DNA of 64,000 nucleotides from Bacteroidales bacterium (GTDB lineage Bacteria; Bacteroidota; Bacteroidia; Bacteroidales; VadinHA17), in NCBI GenBank assembly GCA_029210565.1, contig JARGFQ010000003.1, forward strand, positions 1-64,000. Direction: 5' to 3'. Below, in pieces: positions 16,455 to 25,342 of the stretch. Every line of letters starts with the position of its first letter. Position 1 is the stretch's first letter. The notes below the pieces were generated by a model that did not search any database, was not told the origin of the DNA, and saw only the letters and a program-made list of their open reading frames with translations. The position numbers and the translations under genes are program-made.

Positions 16455-17710
16455 TACAACGGCTGAATTAACAGGTTCTTCCACTGAACCTTGACTGCCC
16501 CCTCATGTATTTGCAGGGCGATCCTGCCGTTGGCTTTACCTACCTTCGGATCGTTGAAGTGCACCATCTCCTCACCGTTCAGCCAGGTGGTCACATCAGG
16601 GCCGACAGCCTTTATCCTGAGCGTATTCCATTCACCCGGCTTCAGTATGTTCTCCTTCTCATCCGGGATCTGTACCAACCAGCCTCTTCCGTAAGATTCA
16701 TAGATGCCACCGGTATCATTGCCTTTTGGTGCAACCTCCACCTGCCATCCTGATACTTTTGTCCCGTCGATGACTGACCTGAAGAAGACCCCGCTGTTGC
16801 CGTCTGTAATCTGCCTGAAATCGACAGACAGGTCGAAGTCCTTGTAGTACATATCCGTAGCCAGGTAGCCGTACTGCTTGTCAGGACCATTTTCGCAGAC
16901 CAGGAGGCTGTCCTCAACATACCATTTTTCAGTTCCATAGGCCGTCCATCCTGTAAGATCAACGCCGTTAAAAAGGCTTATGGGTCCGGCTTCCTTTTTT
17001 GGCAGTTCCCTGATCTTCATGTTTTTAAACCAGGCCTTGCTGCCGTGATCCTGCAGGCTTATGAATCCTGTGGCTGCCAGGCCGTACTCAGGGGCGCCGG
17101 CCCATTTGCCGCTGTTCTTGAGTTCAAACCATTCGGGTGTCCATGCTTCGAACTCAACTATTTTCTCGCCGTTGAGCCAGTATTCGACATGACCGTTGTC
17201 AAAAAGTATCCTGGAGTTGTTCCACTCCCCTGCCGGATTCAGCTTCTTCTTCTCCGGATTGGGCAGGTACATTGCATAGTCAGCTCCCGTCTTCTGCCAC
17301 TCCTCGAGTTCTCCTGGCCAGTTAATGTCGTCAATGAGCTGGTACTCCGGACCTGTAAGGTAGGGCGTGTGGAACCTGTCCGACTCCACCACATGGTACA
17401 TGACCCCGCTGTTGCCTTCCGGAGCGATCTTCCAGTCGAATACCAGGTCAAAATTGGCATATTCCTTCCTTGTAACAATATAGCCGGTGCTGTCGCTACC
17501 GGTGCCGTCTGCAGCCAGGCAACCGTCTTCAATGCCCCAGCTGCCTGTGCCTTCACTGTTGTACAGTCTCCACTGGTCGAGTGTGGTACCGTCAAAGAGC
17601 AGTTCCCATCCCTCTGCAATCTCGGCGTCTGTAAGCCTGTTTTCAGTTCCTGCACAACCTGCAGTAAGCACGGTGCAGGCGATCGTAATAATAAGTATTG
17701 ATTTCTTCAT
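16454..17710 (-). CDS. Lipoprotein with two DUF1080 (3-keto-disaccharide hydrolase-like) domains
   Basis: A 418-aa protein. The lipoprotein signal is MKKSILIITIACTVLTAGCAG. Two jellyroll DUF1080 domains follow, residues ~30-220 and ~232-418. Each has the WEDG/WYVEDG-like entry (SWGIEDGCLAADG, KWYVEDSLLVCENG), the NSGVMYHV/NSGVFFRS strand and GEWN..R. ..LNGE at the end. DUF1080 members include 3-keto-glycoside hydrolases and concanavalin-like carbohydrate-binding proteins. A role in surface glycan breakdown together with the coupled GH18 is likely. No SusC/SusD pair is nearby. Confidence 0.85.
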   Translation of the reverse strand: MKKSILIITIACTVLTAGCAGTENRLTDAEIAEGWELLFDGTTLDQWRLYNSEGTGSWGIEDGCLAADGTGSDSTGYIVTRKEYANFDLVFDWKIAPEGNSGVMYHVVESDRFHTPYLTGPEYQLIDDINWPGELEEWQKTGADYAMYLPNPEKKKLNPAGEWNNSRILFDNGHVEYWLNGEKIVEFEAWTPEWFELKNSGKWAGAPEYGLAATGFISLQDHGSKAWFKNMKIRELPKKEAGPISLFNGVDLTGWTAYGTEKWYVEDSLLVCENGPDKQYGYLATDMYYKDFDLSVDFRQITDGNSGVFFRSVIDGTKVSGWQVEVAPKGNDTGGIYESYGRGWLVQIPDEKENILKPGEWNTLRIKAVGPDVTTWLNGEEMVHFNDPKVGKANGRIALQIHEGAVKVQWKNLLIQPL

Positions 17711-17725
17711 GCCTGGTTAAATTTG
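17698..17725 (+). promoter_or_regulatory. Candidate mnmE promoter
   Basis: TTG (17698-17700), 17 nt, TAAATTTG (17718-17725), an exact TAnnTTTG match. It overlaps the first codons of the divergent DUF1080 gene and would give a leader of about 140 nt before mnmE. Confidence 0.35.
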
Positions 17726-17868
17726 TTTGGGCACCTAATATAACACATTATAGCTTACCTCCAATCGTTATCTTTCATAGGAACATCCCTGATGTGGCCC
17801 TGATTTTGTACTGCCTGTGTAAAATCATGTGTTTTTCTGTAAGTTTGTCACTAAATGCCCTGCCCCCT

Positions 17869-19272
17869 ATGAACCTGAAGCCTGATACCACCATTGCAGC
17901 GCCTGCAACGGGCACCGGTGGGGCCCTTGCCGTTATCAGGGTCAGCGGTCCGGAAACCTTCCGGCTAATAAGTGAGCTCTTCATCACTGTCAGCGGTGCT
18001 GACCTACGGGAAGCCAGAGGTTACACGGTGCATTACGGACAGGTGAAGGAAGAGGATGAATTCATTGATGATGCGGTGGTGACACTCTACAGGGCCCCTG
18101 CCTCCTACAGCGGAGAGGATGCTGCGGAGATAAGCTTCCACGCCTCTCCCTGGATAGCGCAGAAGATCATGAAGATGCTGCTGGCCCGCGGTGCCACGGC
18201 TGCCATGCCCGGTGAGTTCACAATGAGGGCGTTCATGAACGGCAAAATGGATCTCTCACAGGCAGAGGCCGTGGCAGACATTATTGTAGCCGATTCCTCT
18301 GCCGCGCACCGGCTGGCAGCGTCGCAGCTGCGCGGAGGATTATCGGAGGAGATTGAGAAACTGCGTCAGGAGCTGCTGCAGTTTGCGTCATTGATTGAGC
18401 TGGAGCTCGACTTCAGTGAGGAGGATGTGCAGTTCGCCGACCGCTTCTCAATGAGTGAGACTGTCATAAATATAAAGAGTCTGGTGGAACGACTGGCATC
18501 ATCTTTCCGGCTGGGAAATGCCATAAAAAAAGGTATTCCGGTGGTGATCGCCGGCAGGCCCAACGTGGGTAAATCATCACTGCTCAACCTGCTGCTGCAG
18601 GAGGAGAGAGCCATTGTCTCCGAGATACCCGGCACCACCCGCGATACTGTTGAGGAGGTGCTGCATGTTGGAGGCCTTCTCTTCAGGTTCATAGATACGG
18701 CAGGACTGAGGCAATCCGATGATGAGATAGAACTGCTTGGCGTGGAGCGTACGATGAGAAAGCTTGAAGCAGCGGAGGTGGTGCTGGCGGTAGCAGAAGC
18801 CACCGACACTTCCGGGGAGCTGGCAGCTTTTGCAGCCTCAGTGGCAGAGATGACCGGCAACCGGAACATAAGAATAATCCTTGTTGTCAATAAGACGGAT
18901 CTCATAGAACAGGATCGGGCTGAGACGCTGAAGAAGGAATTGGCGGGAGGCGGTGAATTGCCCGTTGTTGCCGTTTCGGCGAAAGAGGCAACGGGCATTG
19001 ATGAGCTAAGGGAAATGCTCCTGAAATCTGTTGAGACCGGTGCCCTGGAATCTCCTCAGTATATTGTCACCAACGCCAGGCATTACGAGGCACTGACGAA
19101 TGTCTCGGAGAACCTGCAGAGGGTTCTGGACGGTTTTCGCGACGGGATACCCACAGTATTGATAGCCACAGATGTGAGGCAGGCAATATATTACCTCGGG
19201 CTCATCACCGGCCGTATTACTCCGGATGATATCCTTGGTGAGATCTTCTCTCGCTTCTGCATTGGAAAATAA
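17869..19272 (+). CDS. mnmE: tRNA uridine-5-carboxymethylaminomethyl(34) synthesis GTPase MnmE
   Basis: A 467-aa GTPase that, with MnmG, installs cmnm5 on wobble uridine 34. The N-terminal folate-binding TrmE domain starts DTIAAPATGTGGALAVIRVSG. The G domain lies at ~215-375: G1 GRPNVGKSSLLN, G2 IPGTTRDTVEE, G3 DTAGLR, G4 NKTD. The helical domain ends FCIGK, the catalytic C-x-x-G-K tail. I chose ATG 17869 because the family starts here; a further 57 upstream codons are open but not conserved and cover the promoter region. It is monocistronic. Confidence 0.96.
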   Translation: MNLKPDTTIAAPATGTGGALAVIRVSGPETFRLISELFITVSGADLREARGYTVHYGQVKEEDEFIDDAVVTLYRAPASYSGEDAAEISFHASPWIAQKIMKMLLARGATAAMPGEFTMRAFMNGKMDLSQAEAVADIIVADSSAAHRLAASQLRGGLSEEIEKLRQELLQFASLIELELDFSEEDVQFADRFSMSETVINIKSLVERLASSFRLGNAIKKGIPVVIAGRPNVGKSSLLNLLLQEERAIVSEIPGTTRDTVEEVLHVGGLLFRFIDTAGLRQSDDEIELLGVERTMRKLEAAEVVLAVAEATDTSGELAAFAASVAEMTGNRNIRIILVVNKTDLIEQDRAETLKKELAGGGELPVVAVSAKEATGIDELREMLLKSVETGALESPQYIVTNARHYEALTNVSENLQRVLDGFRDGIPTVLIATDVRQAIYYLGLITGRITPDDILGEIFSRFCIGK

Positions 19273-19331
19273 TTCTCGCAAAACACGCGGGCAACAAAAA
19301 ATCCCGGGTACACTTACTTATGACAAGGCTG

Positions 19332-20852
19332 TCAGGCCTGCTTCATCATCTCCTGCACCATTTTGGTGACGCTCCGGAAGTCTATCTTGCCCGAGCTCAT
19401 CATCGGCAGATTCTCTATTACGATGAACTCCCTGGGAAGACAGATGGCAGGGAGGTCGTCCATCATGCTTCTAAGAACATGAGTCTTGTTAACCTCCTGT
19501 GAGACTGTTGCCACGATGGTCGACCCCTTCTTCTCCTCCTGCACCTCCACCACACAGCACTGCACTCCTTCGGGGAGATACTTTTCAAGTACATTCTCAA
19601 CCTTGACAAGCGAGACCATCTCCCCTCCTACCTTGGCAAACCTCTTGAACCTCCCGGCATGCCACAGGTATCCCTCTTCATCAAAAAAGCCCATGTCGCC
19701 TGTATTGTACCAGCCGTCAACCAGAGCCTCTGCAGTCAGCTGCGTGTCGTCATAGTAACCCTTCATCACACAGTCGCCCCTGACCAGAATCTTGCCTACC
19801 TCACCGGTCTTGCACTCCTCACCTGTCTCAAAATTTTCTATCCTGACTGTGACACCCGGTATAACCTTGCCGGTGCTTCCCGGTTTGTTGAACTCAATGG
19901 AGTTGGCCGAAATCACCGGTGATGTCTCCGTGGCACCGTAACCTTCCATCAGTGTCACCCCATGCTTCTTCAAATACCCCTCCCTGAGGGCATCAGGGCA
20001 TTTATCAGCACCTGCCACCATTAATCTCAGGCTTTTAAAATCGCCCGGTTCTGATTTTTGGAGATAGCCCCAGTAGAAGCTCGGTGTACCTACCATTATG
20101 GTCGGCTTCTCGTCTCGTGCAATCTTACTTACGGTCTGAAAGTCAAGAGGATTGGCATATGATACCATTGTCATGCCGTACCAGAACGGCACCCAGAGAT
20201 TGACCGTCAGACCGAACACATGATAGAATACCAGGTTGGCGAGGAGAATATCATCCTCACGCAACTTTTCGTATTCGCCAAAGCTTTTGATGTTGGATGC
20301 GATATTGCGGTGGCTGAGCTGCACGGCCTTCGGGTCTTTCTCACTGCCACTTGTAAAGAGTATTACTGCGGTGTCCTGCTCGTCACCCTTGTGAATGCTG
20401 TTCAGTATCATGCCGACAGGCAATTTTGTCTTCAGCGCTGCCTTAAGCTTATCGCCAGTGGTGACGCTCTCCATCAGGTCTTCAATGAGTACCATCCCCT
20501 CGATAAGCGGACAGTTGATCTTCTGCAGCAGAGCCTTCGATGTAATTATGGTTTTGAATTTGCATTTCTTCTGTGCGTAGCGTGCATTCGACTCGGCTCC
20601 GGTGGAATAGTTGATCATTACGGGAATCCGTCCGCTCATTAGCGCCGCCACCGTCGCCAGGGCACAGCCTGCAGAGGTGGGAATCATTATACCGATGAAT
20701 CCCGGGTCATATTTCCGGAACTTCGAACTCAGTATCAGTGCTCCTATCAGAGCCCTGGAATAGGTGACACTCTTACCCGTGGACTTGTCTTTAATCGCAA
20801 GCTTGCTGGCATTCTTCTTTGCCATCCGGACAAATTGCTGGTGGAGTAACAT
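19332..20852 (-). CDS. AMP-binding acyl-activating enzyme (acyl-CoA/acyl-ACP synthetase)
   Basis: A 506-aa member of the ANL superfamily that activates a fatty acid as acyl-adenylate and transfers it to CoA or ACP. The P-loop-like motif is AVILFTSGSEKDPKAVQLSH (~175-195), with A5 YGATETSP, A7 WYNTGD, A8 GRFKRFAKVGGEMVSL and the catalytic lysine in MMSSGKIDFRSV near the C-terminus. The sequence is closest in style to the ligase half of Aas (acyl-ACP synthetase), but the acyltransferase half is absent. The substrate is uncertain. It stands alone, converging on mnmE. Confidence 0.85.
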   Translation of the reverse strand: MLLHQQFVRMAKKNASKLAIKDKSTGKSVTYSRALIGALILSSKFRKYDPGFIGIMIPTSAGCALATVAALMSGRIPVMINYSTGAESNARYAQKKCKFKTIITSKALLQKINCPLIEGMVLIEDLMESVTTGDKLKAALKTKLPVGMILNSIHKGDEQDTAVILFTSGSEKDPKAVQLSHRNIASNIKSFGEYEKLREDDILLANLVFYHVFGLTVNLWVPFWYGMTMVSYANPLDFQTVSKIARDEKPTIMVGTPSFYWGYLQKSEPGDFKSLRLMVAGADKCPDALREGYLKKHGVTLMEGYGATETSPVISANSIEFNKPGSTGKVIPGVTVRIENFETGEECKTGEVGKILVRGDCVMKGYYDDTQLTAEALVDGWYNTGDMGFFDEEGYLWHAGRFKRFAKVGGEMVSLVKVENVLEKYLPEGVQCCVVEVQEEKKGSTIVATVSQEVNKTHVLRSMMDDLPAICLPREFIVIENLPMMSSGKIDFRSVTKMVQEMMKQA

Positions 20853-21136
20853 GGAGTTTCAGTTTTGGTTCAACCTTCTTTTATTAGCGTGGCCAATTTA
20901 AATATTTATCCGGTATGGTAATCATACAGTTTATGGTTTTTTTGAAATATGGTCGAAAAACATTTTTTTTATTCGAACAAGTATGTGTCTCTTATTTATT
21001 TGCTTAGTAGATATTCCGGGGTATCCGGACGAAATAATTTAATTACTGTTCGAAAACTGCAACAATAGCATTAATATCAAATTTGTTCCTGCTGTCCTGC
21101 CTGGGCTGAGTAATACTGACTTTAATCTATGAACCA
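20853..21136. other. Intergenic AT-rich region
   Basis: 284 nt between the acyl-activating enzyme and the GntP permease. It is AT-rich with long A and T runs. I see no gene, no convincing hairpin with T run and no clear repeat. It presumably holds the promoter of the minus-strand acyl-activating enzyme and the 3' end of the gntP transcript. Confidence 0.5.
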
Positions 21137-22495
21137 TCAGATAATCAGGCTGGCAGTAAGCGTGAAGACAAGTCCGCATACTGCAATAATGGTTTCCATC
21201 ACCGTCCACGACTGAAGGGTCTGCTTCTCATTCATGCCGAAGTATTTGCTTACCAGCCAGAACCCGCTGTCATTGACATGCGAGGCTATGGTAGCACCGG
21301 ATGATATGGCAATGACGATCAGTGCCCTGTGAGGATCGCTTAATGCAAAAGCAGTCAGAATTGGCGCTACAATGCCTGCAGCGGTGATCATGGCAACCGT
21401 AGCTGATCCCTGGGTGATACGCACCAGCGCTGCAATGACCCATGCCAGTAGTATCGGTGAAAGAGCTGTCCCGGCCACTGAGTCGGCAAGGGTTGTTCCG
21501 ATACCGCTCTGAACCAGAACCTCCTTCAGAACACCTCCTGCTCCTGTAACAAGGATAATAATTCCTGCGGGCCCTAAGGCTTTTGTGCTGAGTGACATGA
21601 TCCTGTCGCGAGACATTCCCCGCCGGAGGCCCAGCAGCCAGATCGCCAGCAGTGTTGCAATAATAAGCGCCGAGAAGGGATGGCCGATGAATATCAGAAT
21701 TTCAGTTACTGTTGATGAGGACAGGCTTCCGTTCTTAACCAGCATGCCTGTCAGTGTGCTTACAACGATCAGCAACAGAGGGGTTACGATCAGAACCATT
21801 ACCATCCGGAAAGAGGGTAATCCGCTCCGGGAGGCTTCCACATCGCCAGCGTCGTTCACAGAGACCGGTGGATTAATCTTTATCCTGCCGGCAATGAACC
21901 TTCCGAAGAGTGGTCCTGCAATGACTGCCGTGGGCAGCCCCAGCATCAGGCCGAGCACGATCACCCATCCAAGGTCTGCACCGATTATCTCCGAGACGGC
22001 TACGGGCCCTGGCGTAGGGGGTATGAAACTGTGAGCCACCGCCAATCCTGCCAGAAGCGGTATTCCAAAATACAGGAGTGATTTCCCGGTATCCCTTCCC
22101 AGGGCATAGATGATCGGGATGAAAATGATCAGGCCGACGTCGAAGAAGACTGGAATTGCGACAATGAACCCGGTAAACAGCATTGCCCATGATGCTCTGC
22201 CATGCCTGAACCTCCTGAGCAGGGAGTTTGCCAGCGCATGTGCCCCGCCGGAGCTCTCGAGGATCTGTCCGAAGACTGCACCCAGTCCTACAACTACGGC
22301 AATGAATCCAAGCGTTTCTTCCATCCCCTTCTGGATGGCTGCAGTCACCTCCCTTAGCGGCATGCCGGCAAGAATCCCAACAAAGATTGCAGTGATCAGA
22401 AGAGATATAAAAGCGTTGATCCTGACCTTCAGCACCAACAGCAGTAAAAGCGCCACGCCGGCGGCGACAATCAGGATAATGGATGAGACAGACAT
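21137..22495 (-). CDS. GntP family permease (gluconate:H+ symporter type)
   Basis: A 452-aa permease with about 12-14 hydrophobic helices, including IILIVAAGVALLLLLVLKVRI at the N-terminus and ETIIAVCGLVFTLTASLII at the C-terminus. GntP family motifs present are FGQILESSGGAHALA, PVFFDVGLIIFIPIIYAL, HSFIPPTPGPVAVSEIIGADLGWVI, ITQGSATVAMITAAGIV and SHVNDSGFWLVSKYFG. It takes up gluconate or a related sugar acid with protons. No gluconate kinase or dehydratase is adjacent, so the substrate is open. Confidence 0.92.
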   Translation of the reverse strand: MSVSSIILIVAAGVALLLLLVLKVRINAFISLLITAIFVGILAGMPLREVTAAIQKGMEETLGFIAVVVGLGAVFGQILESSGGAHALANSLLRRFRHGRASWAMLFTGFIVAIPVFFDVGLIIFIPIIYALGRDTGKSLLYFGIPLLAGLAVAHSFIPPTPGPVAVSEIIGADLGWVIVLGLMLGLPTAVIAGPLFGRFIAGRIKINPPVSVNDAGDVEASRSGLPSFRMVMVLIVTPLLLIVVSTLTGMLVKNGSLSSSTVTEILIFIGHPFSALIIATLLAIWLLGLRRGMSRDRIMSLSTKALGPAGIIILVTGAGGVLKEVLVQSGIGTTLADSVAGTALSPILLAWVIAALVRITQGSATVAMITAAGIVAPILTAFALSDPHRALIVIAISSGATIASHVNDSGFWLVSKYFGMNEKQTLQSWTVMETIIAVCGLVFTLTASLII

Positions 22496-22581
22496 ATCTG
22501 ACCTGAATGTATGATTTACATTTCAGGAAGAAAGTTAATTAATAAAAACTAATTTACTTCTAATACCTTCTCCCTGTCAGG

Positions 22582-23001
22582 ATGTCAAATTCAGGCATCA
22601 GCAGGCTAAAAGAATTCCCGTGAAAATACTCCAGGGGGATGAGGCAGAGGCTCGGACTTGCCGATATACTCATAAAGGATTCTTTGGTGATCATTCTTGA
22701 TGAGCCGACACTCGGAATAGACCCCGCGGGGGTGAGGGAGTTCCTTGAACTGATAGTCGGACTCAGCCGCGAACAGAAGATCACCGTTCTCTTCTCATCC
22801 CATCACCTGCACCAGGTTCAGCAGGTTTGTGACAGGGTGGGGATCTTCGTGGCAGGTAAGCTTCTGGCTGTCGGAGACGTTAAGAGCCTGGCAGCACAGC
22901 TTTTCAATGGAGACGGCCGGTCTGCAAATGAAGAAGGAAAGGATTACAGTCTTGACGATATCTATTTCCGCTATTTTGAAGGAGGTGTTGATCATGAGTA
23001 A
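22582..23001 (+). pseudogene. Remnant of an ABC transporter ATP-binding protein
   Basis: Only the C-terminal half of an ABC ATPase remains. In one frame it reads SGISRLKEFP, stop (TGA 22621-22623), then KYSRGMRQRLGLADIL (signature motif), VIILDEPTLGIDP (Walker B) and VLFSSHHLHQV (switch histidine). Walker A and the whole N-terminal half are missing; upstream is the gntP promoter region. An ATG at 22639 could start a 120-aa protein, but without Walker A it cannot hydrolyse ATP. The stop codon overlaps the permease start by 8 nt (ATGAGTAA), the original operon joint. Decay by deletion plus nonsense change is the simplest reading. Confidence 0.8.
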
Positions 23002-23995
23002 TGCTGTTGTATCAATTAAGACAAAGCCTTCCCGTACAGGGGAGAGGATAAGGCACCCTTTCCGCGTGATAGTTGAGAAGGAAATGGCAGACCATATCCG
23101 CAGCTGGAGATTTATAATTCTCATCGCCATTATTGTCCTCACCTCTCTCGGATCACTGTACACTGCCCTGGCCAACTTTTCCCAGGCTGTAAAACCCAAT
23201 GACCCGGAGGGCACCTTCTTCTTCCTGAAACTGTTTACCATCACTGACGGCACCATGCCTTCATTCACGGTCTTCATCAGCTTCCTGGGTCCATTGCTTG
23301 GCATTGCACTGGGGTTTGATGCCATCAACTCGGAACATAACAGGGGAACCCTGGGTCGTATGTTGTCGCAGCCGATACATCGCGACTATATCATTAATGC
23401 CAAGTTCACAGCTGCACTGGCAGTGATAAGTGTTATGCTTATGGCGCTGGGATTGTTGGTAATGGGGGCAGGACTGATATTTATCGGTATCCCTCCCACT
23501 GCCGGGGAATTTATGAGGATGGTATTCTTCATCCTGTTGAGTATTCTCTATGCGGCATTCTGGCTTATCCTCTCGATACTCTTCTCGGTACTGTTCCGTC
23601 AGCCTGCCACGGCTGCGCTCTCGGCAATAGCGGTCTGGCTGTTCTTCTCGGTATTCTACCCGCTGATAGTAAATCTTATAACGAAGCCACTGGCGCCGTC
23701 GGAGATGGCTGCTCCTCAGACCATAATTGCATTTGAGCATATCCGGCTGGCACTGCTGCGGGTGATGCCCAACCAGCTCTTCAGCGAGGCTACCACCACC
23801 CTGCTGATGCCCTCCGTGCGCAGCCTCGGACCTCTTACCATGGAGCAGATGATAGGTGCACTGCCGGGTCCGCTGCCGCTGGGACAGAGCCTACTGATGG
23901 TATGGCCGCAGGTGACCGGACTGGCTGCAGGTACTATTATCAGCTTTGTTGTGTCCTATATACTCTTTATGAAGCGCGAGATACGGTCGCGCTAG
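22994..23995 (+). CDS. ABC-2 type transporter permease
   Basis: A 333-aa membrane subunit of an ABC-2/NosY-like exporter. It starts MSNAVVSIKTKPSRTG (the longer frame from 22829 is out-of-frame reading of the ATPase). A first helix, WRFIILIAIIVLTSLGSLYTAL, precedes a periplasmic segment. Five further helices follow: FISFLGPLLGIALGF, ALAVISVMLMALGLLVMGAG, ILLSILYAAFWLILSILFSVL, ALSAIAVWLFFSVFYPLIV and GTIISFVVSYILFM. The conserved EHNRGTLGRMLSQPIHR loop contacts the ATPase. Its own ATPase is truncated, so it is either an orphan in decay or uses another ATPase. Confidence 0.82.
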   Translation: MSNAVVSIKTKPSRTGERIRHPFRVIVEKEMADHIRSWRFIILIAIIVLTSLGSLYTALANFSQAVKPNDPEGTFFFLKLFTITDGTMPSFTVFISFLGPLLGIALGFDAINSEHNRGTLGRMLSQPIHRDYIINAKFTAALAVISVMLMALGLLVMGAGLIFIGIPPTAGEFMRMVFFILLSILYAAFWLILSILFSVLFRQPATAALSAIAVWLFFSVFYPLIVNLITKPLAPSEMAAPQTIIAFEHIRLALLRVMPNQLFSEATTTLLMPSVRSLGPLTMEQMIGALPGPLPLGQSLLMVWPQVTGLAAGTIISFVVSYILFMKREIRSR

Positions 23996-24041
23996 AAACT
24001 TCTGGGAATACGGTTACAGGGAATTGTCCCGAAAGATCGGC

Positions 24042-25295
24042 TTATCGGGATATCTCCGCGCCGAGACGGGCCAGGTCATCAAAGAAGCCCGGATATGACT
24101 TCGCCACCGCTTCTGCACCTGCTATCGTTGTTGTCCCTTCAGCTGCCAGGGCCATCACTGCCGCCATCATTGCAATACGATGGTCGTTGTGTGATGATAC
24201 GCTGGAGCCAACTGCCCTTCCGCCAATGATAAGCATCTCATCACCGCTAATCTGCACTTCAATATTCATTGCACCAAGAACATCGGCAATGGCTTCTGCC
24301 CTGTCGCTCTCCTTATGCTGCAGCCGACTTACGCCACTGATCCTGCTGGTGCCGCTGCAGAATGAAGCCAGCGCTGCCAGCGGGGGAAAGAGATCAGGTG
24401 CATCGGTGGCATCAAAGACAAAAGGCCTCAGTTCGGACCTCTCAGCCTTCACCCCGACAGCCTCTGTTGTAAGCTGACAGCTGGCATTTTCAAGCACCCT
24501 CACTATTGCACTGTCAGCCTGCAGACTGCTGAGGTTGAGGCTTTTCACCGTCACTGCACCTGCCATCGCCCCCGCGACAAGCAAGAAAGCTGCCCCGCTC
24601 CAGTCGCCCTCAACAGTGTATTCGCGGGGACGGTATGACTGGCTGCCCGGTACCTTAAAATACCTGAAGTCGTCATGAATGACACGGATGCCAAATTCCT
24701 CCAGGAGCTGCAGCGTCATGGCTATGTAGGGCATGCTCTTCAGATTCTCAACCGTGATCTCACTTCCCGACTCAAGTAATGGCAGTGACATCAGCAGACC
24801 CGTCAGCAGTTGTGAGCCCCTGGAACCGTTAATAACGGCCTTTCCTGCTGTGAGCCTTCCTGTCATTGTAACCGGCAACACTCCTCCTTCGGATTGGATA
24901 TTAACTCTAAACTGAGGCATGGCCTCGCTTATCATTATAACCGGTCTCCCTGCCAGTGATCCCTCACCGGTGAGGGTCACCCGGTCGGCAAGCAGGGCTG
25001 CCACAGGTGCAAACATTCTAAGTGCCAGTCCTGACTCGCCGCAATGAAGAGTCACCGGAGAGAGAGCTCCGGACCCTCCTTTAATTGTAATAGAATTATT
25101 ATCCATGGAGACAGCGGCTCCCAGTACCCTGGCCATCCCGATTGCCGCAAGTGAGTCGTTGCAGAATGAAGGATTGCGTATCACGGTGGTGCCCCGGGCC
25201 AGCATACCGGCAGCTATAGCTCTTTGCGTCAGGCTCTTGCTGGGTGGTGCCATAATGCTTCCCGCAATATGCGACGGATGAACGGTAACCTCCAT
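24042..25295 (-). CDS. aroA: 3-phosphoshikimate 1-carboxyvinyltransferase (EPSP synthase)
   Basis: A 417-aa EPSP synthase, which joins shikimate-3-phosphate and PEP in chorismate synthesis. Visible are the substrate-binding start GSIMAPPSKSLTQRAIAAG, HCGESGLALRMFAP, GSRGSQLLTGLLMSLPLL, the catalytic DLFPPLAALASF and the HKESDRAEAI and SSHNDHRIAMMAAVMAL motifs. Length is slightly short for the family but both inverse alpha-beta domains are present. It is the last gene of the aromatic operon (aminotransferase, tyrA, DAHP synthase/CM, aroA), 47 nt after the previous gene. Confidence 0.95.
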   Translation of the reverse strand: MEVTVHPSHIAGSIMAPPSKSLTQRAIAAGMLARGTTVIRNPSFCNDSLAAIGMARVLGAAVSMDNNSITIKGGSGALSPVTLHCGESGLALRMFAPVAALLADRVTLTGEGSLAGRPVIMISEAMPQFRVNIQSEGGVLPVTMTGRLTAGKAVINGSRGSQLLTGLLMSLPLLESGSEITVENLKSMPYIAMTLQLLEEFGIRVIHDDFRYFKVPGSQSYRPREYTVEGDWSGAAFLLVAGAMAGAVTVKSLNLSSLQADSAIVRVLENASCQLTTEAVGVKAERSELRPFVFDATDAPDLFPPLAALASFCSGTSRISGVSRLQHKESDRAEAIADVLGAMNIEVQISGDEMLIIGGRAVGSSVSSHNDHRIAMMAAVMALAAEGTTTIAGAEAVAKSYPGFFDDLARLGAEISR

Positions 25296-25342
25296 GTGTC
25301 GTTTAATAGTCAGGTTTTTTCTCTTATTAGTTGTATGCTAAA

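Noticed and set aside
22829..22993. N-terminal extension of the ABC permease from 22829
   Set aside because: These 55 codons read the ATPase remnant out of frame. The permease starts at 22994, next to the ATPase stop.
24027..24050. Terminator between the ABC permease and aroA (tcccga/tcggga)
   Set aside because: A 6-bp stem with a 12-nt loop and no T run; it overlaps the aroA stop. Too weak to call.
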